DNA from: Ignavibacteriota bacterium
GTDB taxonomy: Bacteria; Bacteroidota; Ignavibacteria; Kapaibacteriales; UBA2268
Length of the DNA: 35,178 nucleotides
NCBI GenBank assembly: GCA_016219595.1
Contig: JACRLY010000080.1
Location: 1-35,178 of the forward strand
Direction: 5' to 3'
In this document: one piece after another, positions 32,593 through 35,178 of the stretch
Position numbering within the stretch: position 1 is the stretch's first letter
Layout of the letters: every line of letters begins with the position of its first letter
Made by a program: the position numbers and the translations under genes
The notes under the pieces: generated by a model
Databases searched by the model: none
Seen by the model: only the letters and a program-made list of their open reading frames with translations
What the model was told of the DNA's origin: nothing

Positions 32593-33576
32593 TTATTTTC
32601 CTGTCAATGCTTTTACCTTCTCCGTAAGCTTTGGAACTACGTTGAACAAATCACCGACTATACCGTAATCGCACACCTTGAATATTGGCGCATCCTTATC
32701 TTTATTAATTGCAACAATTACTTTCGATGTAGACATTCCTGCAAGATGTTGCACTGCTCCCGATATTCCACATGCTACATAAAGTGTCGGCGAAACCGTT
32801 TTTCCTGTCTGTCCTACCTGCTCGCTGTGTGGTCTCCAACCAGCATCTACTACTGCTCTGGATGCCCCGACCGCTCCTCCGAAAGCCGATGCAAGATTCT
32901 CTATTAAGTTATAATTCTCTGTTCCTTTAATTCCTCTGCCTCCCGATACGATTGTGTCTGCTTCCAAAACATCCATCTTTCCTTCGTTTTTCATCATTGC
33001 TGTTACGAATGCTTTCCTGTCGTCTTCGCTCAAGCTCGGGGCATAATCCTTTGTTGTAATTGTTATCGAACCCTCCACCTTTGTCGCTGTGAATACATTT
33101 GGTCTCAATGAAAACACTTTCTTCTCAGAATTTACCATCGCCGTTATCTGCGATTTACCTGCATATACGGGTTTATTTGCTATTATGTTTCCGTCCTTGA
33201 CTTCCAATGCAACACAATCTCCTATATAACCAGCTTCTAACTTTGCCGCTACCCTGGGTGCGAGTTCCAAACCTTTTGCATTTGCTGAGAAAAGTATTAT
33301 ATCCGCATTTTCCGATTGTATTACCTGGTGCAAAATTTTTGCGGCCGCCGTCGAAGAATAAGTTTCCATCAACTCGTGCTTGGCATTAATTACATCTGCC
33401 ATCCCGTAATCACCTACAGCTTTCACCTGTTCCTTAGTCCCGTTAATTATCATTCCGGCATAAGGTATCCCTGTCGCCGATGCGAGTGTACGAGCCGCTG
33501 AAATTGCCTCCAACGATGTTCTCTTTAATGTTGTTCCCTGACCTTCTAAAAATACCAGTATTTTATTCATTCTCAT
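32593..33576 (-). CDS. etfA: electron transfer flavoprotein, alpha subunit
   Basis: About 327 residues from ATG 33576, or two codons later at 33570 (MNKILVFLEGQ, the usual ETF-alpha opening). The track start 33639 lies inside etfB and is rejected; AAGGAG precedes the chosen start. The N-domain is ETF-like. The C-terminal FAD domain is intact: SGGRGIKGTENYNLIENLA, the VGASRAVVDAGWRPHSEQVG segment, QTGKTVSPTLYVACGISGA and QHLAGM. With EtfB it forms a soluble FAD heterodimer that collects electrons from acyl-CoA dehydrogenases and passes them to the quinone pool or other acceptors. Its start is about 7 bases after the etfB stop, a tight two-gene operon. No dehydrogenase or ETF-quinone oxidoreductase gene is in the window. 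Confidence 0.96.
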   Translation of the reverse strand: MRMNKILVFLEGQGTTLKRTSLEAISAARTLASATGIPYAGMIINGTKEQVKAVGDYGMADVINAKHELMETYSSTAAAKILHQVIQSENADIILFSANAKGLELAPRVAAKLEAGYIGDCVALEVKDGNIIANKPVYAGKSQITAMVNSEKKVFSLRPNVFTATKVEGSITITTKDYAPSLSEDDRKAFVTAMMKNEGKMDVLEADTIVSGGRGIKGTENYNLIENLASAFGGAVGASRAVVDAGWRPHSEQVGQTGKTVSPTLYVACGISGAVQHLAGMSTSKVIVAINKDKDAPIFKVCDYGIVGDLFNVVPKLTEKVKALTGK

Positions 33577-33583
33577 TTTCTCC

Positions 33584-34330
33584 TTATATAATTTTCGCTT
33601 CTTCATGTAACAACCTGACCAATTCCTCGACATCCCCATCGCCGTCGCCTAACAATTTCCCGATTCTCTGCTTCGAAGGAATTGCCATGCTCATCACTGT
33701 TACTTTCTCTTCCGTTTGAATAGCTTCCCTTGCTTCGATTGGCTTAGATTTCGCTTTCATAATGTCAGGAAGTTTCGGATATCTCGGCTCATTCAATCCC
33801 TTCTGACAGCTAATTATACAGGGGAGTGATACTTCAACGATTTCCTTTCCGCCTTCCACATCCCTTTCTGCTGTTGCTTTTCCATCTACAATCGTTAGTT
33901 TCGATACCACTGATACAGAGGGTAATCCGAGAAACTCTGAAACCATCGATGGCATTTGCAGCGAATCATAATCAACCGACTGACGTCCCATGAAAATCAG
34001 GTCCGGATTCATTTCCTTTGCATATTCTGCCAGGTTTTTTGCCACGAAAAATGAATCTTTTTTCTCATCCGCTTTGATGTGTACTGCTTTGTCCACACAC
34101 ATTGCAAGGGCAGTTCTCAATATATCCGTCGAAGATTCATTGCCTACCGTTACCGCGGTAACAGTACCACCGTTTTTCTCCTTCAAACGCAATGCTTCTT
34201 CTATCCCGTATTCATCATAAGGGCTGATGACATATTTTATGCCTTGTGTGTCAATTGTTTTACCGTCGGGTCCCACAAGTATTCTCGTAGCCGTGTCAGG
34301 AACCCGTGATATACAAACAAGAATGTTCAT
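33584..34330 (-). CDS. etfB: electron transfer flavoprotein, beta subunit
   Basis: The 248 residues start MNILVCISRVPDTATRI and include the ETF-beta signature segments ISPYDEYGIEEALRLKE (about 35-51), ALAMCVDKAVHI, DLIFMGRQSVDYDSLQMPSMVSE region and EVSLPCIISCQKGLNEPRYP. The last is followed by IMKAKSKPIE, the AMP-binding and alpha-contact area. GGAG lies 6 bases before ATG. A TATATTTG -7-like element sits about 38 bases upstream, so the etfBA transcript probably starts there. It is the first gene of etfB-etfA, the standard order. Base composition is somewhat less AT-rich than the plus-strand envelope genes. Confidence 0.95.
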   Translation of the reverse strand: MNILVCISRVPDTATRILVGPDGKTIDTQGIKYVISPYDEYGIEEALRLKEKNGGTVTAVTVGNESSTDILRTALAMCVDKAVHIKADEKKDSFFVAKNLAEYAKEMNPDLIFMGRQSVDYDSLQMPSMVSEFLGLPSVSVVSKLTIVDGKATAERDVEGGKEIVEVSLPCIISCQKGLNEPRYPKLPDIMKAKSKPIEAREAIQTEEKVTVMSMAIPSKQRIGKLLGDGDGDVEELVRLLHEEAKII

Positions 34331-34367
34331 TAATACTCCATTTCGAATAGTTCAATATAAATTTTTG

Positions 34368-34375
34368 CAAATATA
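34368..34375 (-). promoter_or_regulatory. -7 promoter element of etfBA
   Basis: On the minus strand TATATTTG matches TAnnTTTG 38 bases before the etfB start. The -33 position about 20 bases upstream falls in the degenerate repeat tract and is not a clean TTTG. Confidence 0.4.
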
Positions 34376-34380
34376 ACTAA

Positions 34381-34440
34381 ATTTCCTAATTGATAATTGA
34401 GAATTGAAAATTGATAATGAAATTAGGACATTGGAAAATG
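34381..34440. repeat. degenerate AATTG-word repeat
   Basis: Diverged tandem words (CTAATTGATAATTGAGAATTG, AAAATTGATAATGAAATTAGG, TTGGAAAATGG) fill the first part of the 263-base gap between etfB and uvrA. They belong to the same family of word mixtures as at 10205-10285. Confidence 0.5.
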
Positions 34441-34463
34441 GGAGAAAAAAGTCTGTCACCCTG

Positions 34464-34573
34464 CCTTAATCCATGTTCTCAAATTTTTAATTGTCACCCT
34501 GAGCGTAGTCGTAGTATAGTCGAAGGGTCTTCTTAAATCATAAATCCTTAATCCTTGTTCTCAAATATTTTAA
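34464..34573. repeat. direct repeat pair flanking a CACCCTGAGCG palindromic element
   Basis: CCTTAATCCATGTTCTCAAA (34464 on) recurs as CCTTAATCCTTGTTCTCAAA (34546 on), both running into a T/A-rich tail. Between them, 34492-34532 holds GTCACCCTGAGCG and CGAAGGGTC, an imperfect palindrome of a kind I recall as a dispersed REP-like intergenic repeat in environmental bacteria. Another GTCACCCTG lies just before the first copy (34455). No gene is present in the 263-base gap. Confidence 0.55.
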
Positions 34574-34593
34574 AAGAAATTTTCTATTTTCTA

Positions 34594-35178
34594 TCATCTA
34601 TTATCTATCTTCCGACTTCCGGCTTCATTTTTCCGACTCCCGACTAACTCCTCTTTAAGATATTTACCCGTATAACTTATTGGAGAATTGATGATTTCTT
34701 CGGGTGAACCCACTGCAATGATTTCGCCTCCTGCGTCGCCGCCTTCCGGACCCAAATCAATCAGCCAATCCGCATACTTGATTACATCTAAATTATGCTC
34801 TATTATGACGATTGTATTTCCCTTGTCTGCAAGCTTAGTCAGCAATCGCAGAAGTATGCGAACATCCTCGAAATGCAATCCTGTCGTGGGTTCATCCAGC
34901 AGGTAAAGAGTTTTTCCCGTGCTTGTCTTCGACAGTTCCGCAGCGAGTTTAACCCTTTGTGCCTCGCCTCCCGACAGGGTTGGAGCCTGCTGTCCCAAAG
35001 TGATGTAAGTCAATCCGACATCCACAAGAGTCTGTAGCTTATTCTTGATTTTCGATATTTCGCTGAAAAACACAAGTGCCTCCTCGACAGTCATTGCCAA
35101 AACATCCGCAATGGATTTTCCCTTGTATTTTACTTCCAAAGTTTCGCTGTTGTACCTTCTTCCGTTGCAGGTGTCGCA
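34594..35178 (-). CDS. uvrA: excinuclease ABC subunit A, C-terminal part (5' end outside window)
   Basis: The reading frame is open to the window edge; the track start at 35139 is an internal TTG. The visible 194 residues begin in the second zinc-binding region ([20 protein letters not shown]) and contain the second ABC ATPase half of UvrA: signature [15 protein letters not shown], Walker [13 protein letters not shown], switch IIEHNLD and the closing [20 protein letters not shown]. UvrA is the DNA-damage sensor of nucleotide excision repair with UvrB and UvrC. The last about 16 residues ([16 protein letters not shown]) follow the expected C-terminus and are encoded by AGTCGGAA-type repeat words, so a dispersed repeat has probably replaced or extended the natural end. 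Confidence 0.93.
   Translation of the reverse strand, partial: CDTCNGRRYNSETLEVKYKGKSIADVLAMTVEEALVFFSEISKIKNKLQTLVDVGLTYITLGQQAPTLSGGEAQRVKLAAELSKTSTGKTLYLLDEPTTGLHFEDVRILLRLLTKLADKGNTIVIIEHNLDVIKYADWLIDLGPEGGDAGGEIIAVGSPEEIINSPISYTGKYLKEELVGSRKNEAGSRKIDNR

Noticed and set aside
32497-32907. 136-residue plus-strand ORF
   Set aside because: It is antisense to etfA and the spacer, Cys/Tyr/Phe-rich, a typical shadow frame.
1-35178. CRISPR array, insertion sequence, prophage or integrase
   Set aside because: No regularly spaced repeats, transposase, integrase or phage structural genes were seen on either strand.

Overview
The window is AT-rich chromosomal DNA that most likely comes from a bacterium of the Bacteroidota/Chlorobiota/Ignavibacteriota (FCB) group. 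The signs are a type IX secretion (T9SS) C-terminal sorting domain, a probable GldL/GldM-like motor pair, a TANFOR-like giant secreted protein, a BFN-UVR protein, a tRNA without an encoded CCA, and promoter elements of the Bacteroidetes TTTG / TAnnTTTG kind. Several genes also have clear Shine-Dalgarno sequences, which fits the deeper FCB lineages (Ignavibacteria or Kapabacteria-like) better than classical Bacteroidia. That placement is an inference; no rRNA is present.

Layout. Positions 1-798 (minus) hold a CPBP-family membrane protease, cut by the window edge, preceded by a small HicB-like protein. Positions 965-15042 are all on the plus strand and envelope-related: a heparinase II/III-type lyase, an FtsX-like protein overlapping an LptF/LptG permease, a probable divergent GldL/GldM pair, then a TolC-type channel, a zinc-ribbon RDD membrane protein, a MacA-like adaptor, a MacB/LolD-type ATPase and two paralogous FtsX-domain permeases (a tripartite ABC exporter). 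Positions 15279-18962 hold a large beta-propeller-like T9SS cargo interrupted by an in-frame ochre codon. It converges on an SDR-family gene across a bidirectional hairpin. Positions 19994-30893 (minus) are an outer-membrane locus: beta-barrel, giant TANFOR-like protein, and a fibronectin type III protein. The giant is split by a second in-frame ochre codon, and the barrel gene has no signal peptide. The rest of the minus strand holds an exported DJ-1/PfpI protein, tRNA-Met with its terminator, a BFN-UVR protein, etfB-etfA and the 3' end of uvrA.

How it fits together. LptG-like, FtsX-like, GldL/M-like and TolC/MacAB-like genes are cell-envelope transport machinery, and the cargo at 15279 carries the C-terminal signal that a T9SS would export. 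The barrel + TANFOR giant + FnIII locus is the best candidate for an undescribed surface or secretion system. In this genome it looks either decayed or dependent on stop-codon readthrough: the two longest secreted proteins are both interrupted by a lone in-frame TAA with uninterrupted coding on the far side. Deciding between sequence error, pseudogenisation and readthrough is the most valuable follow-up.
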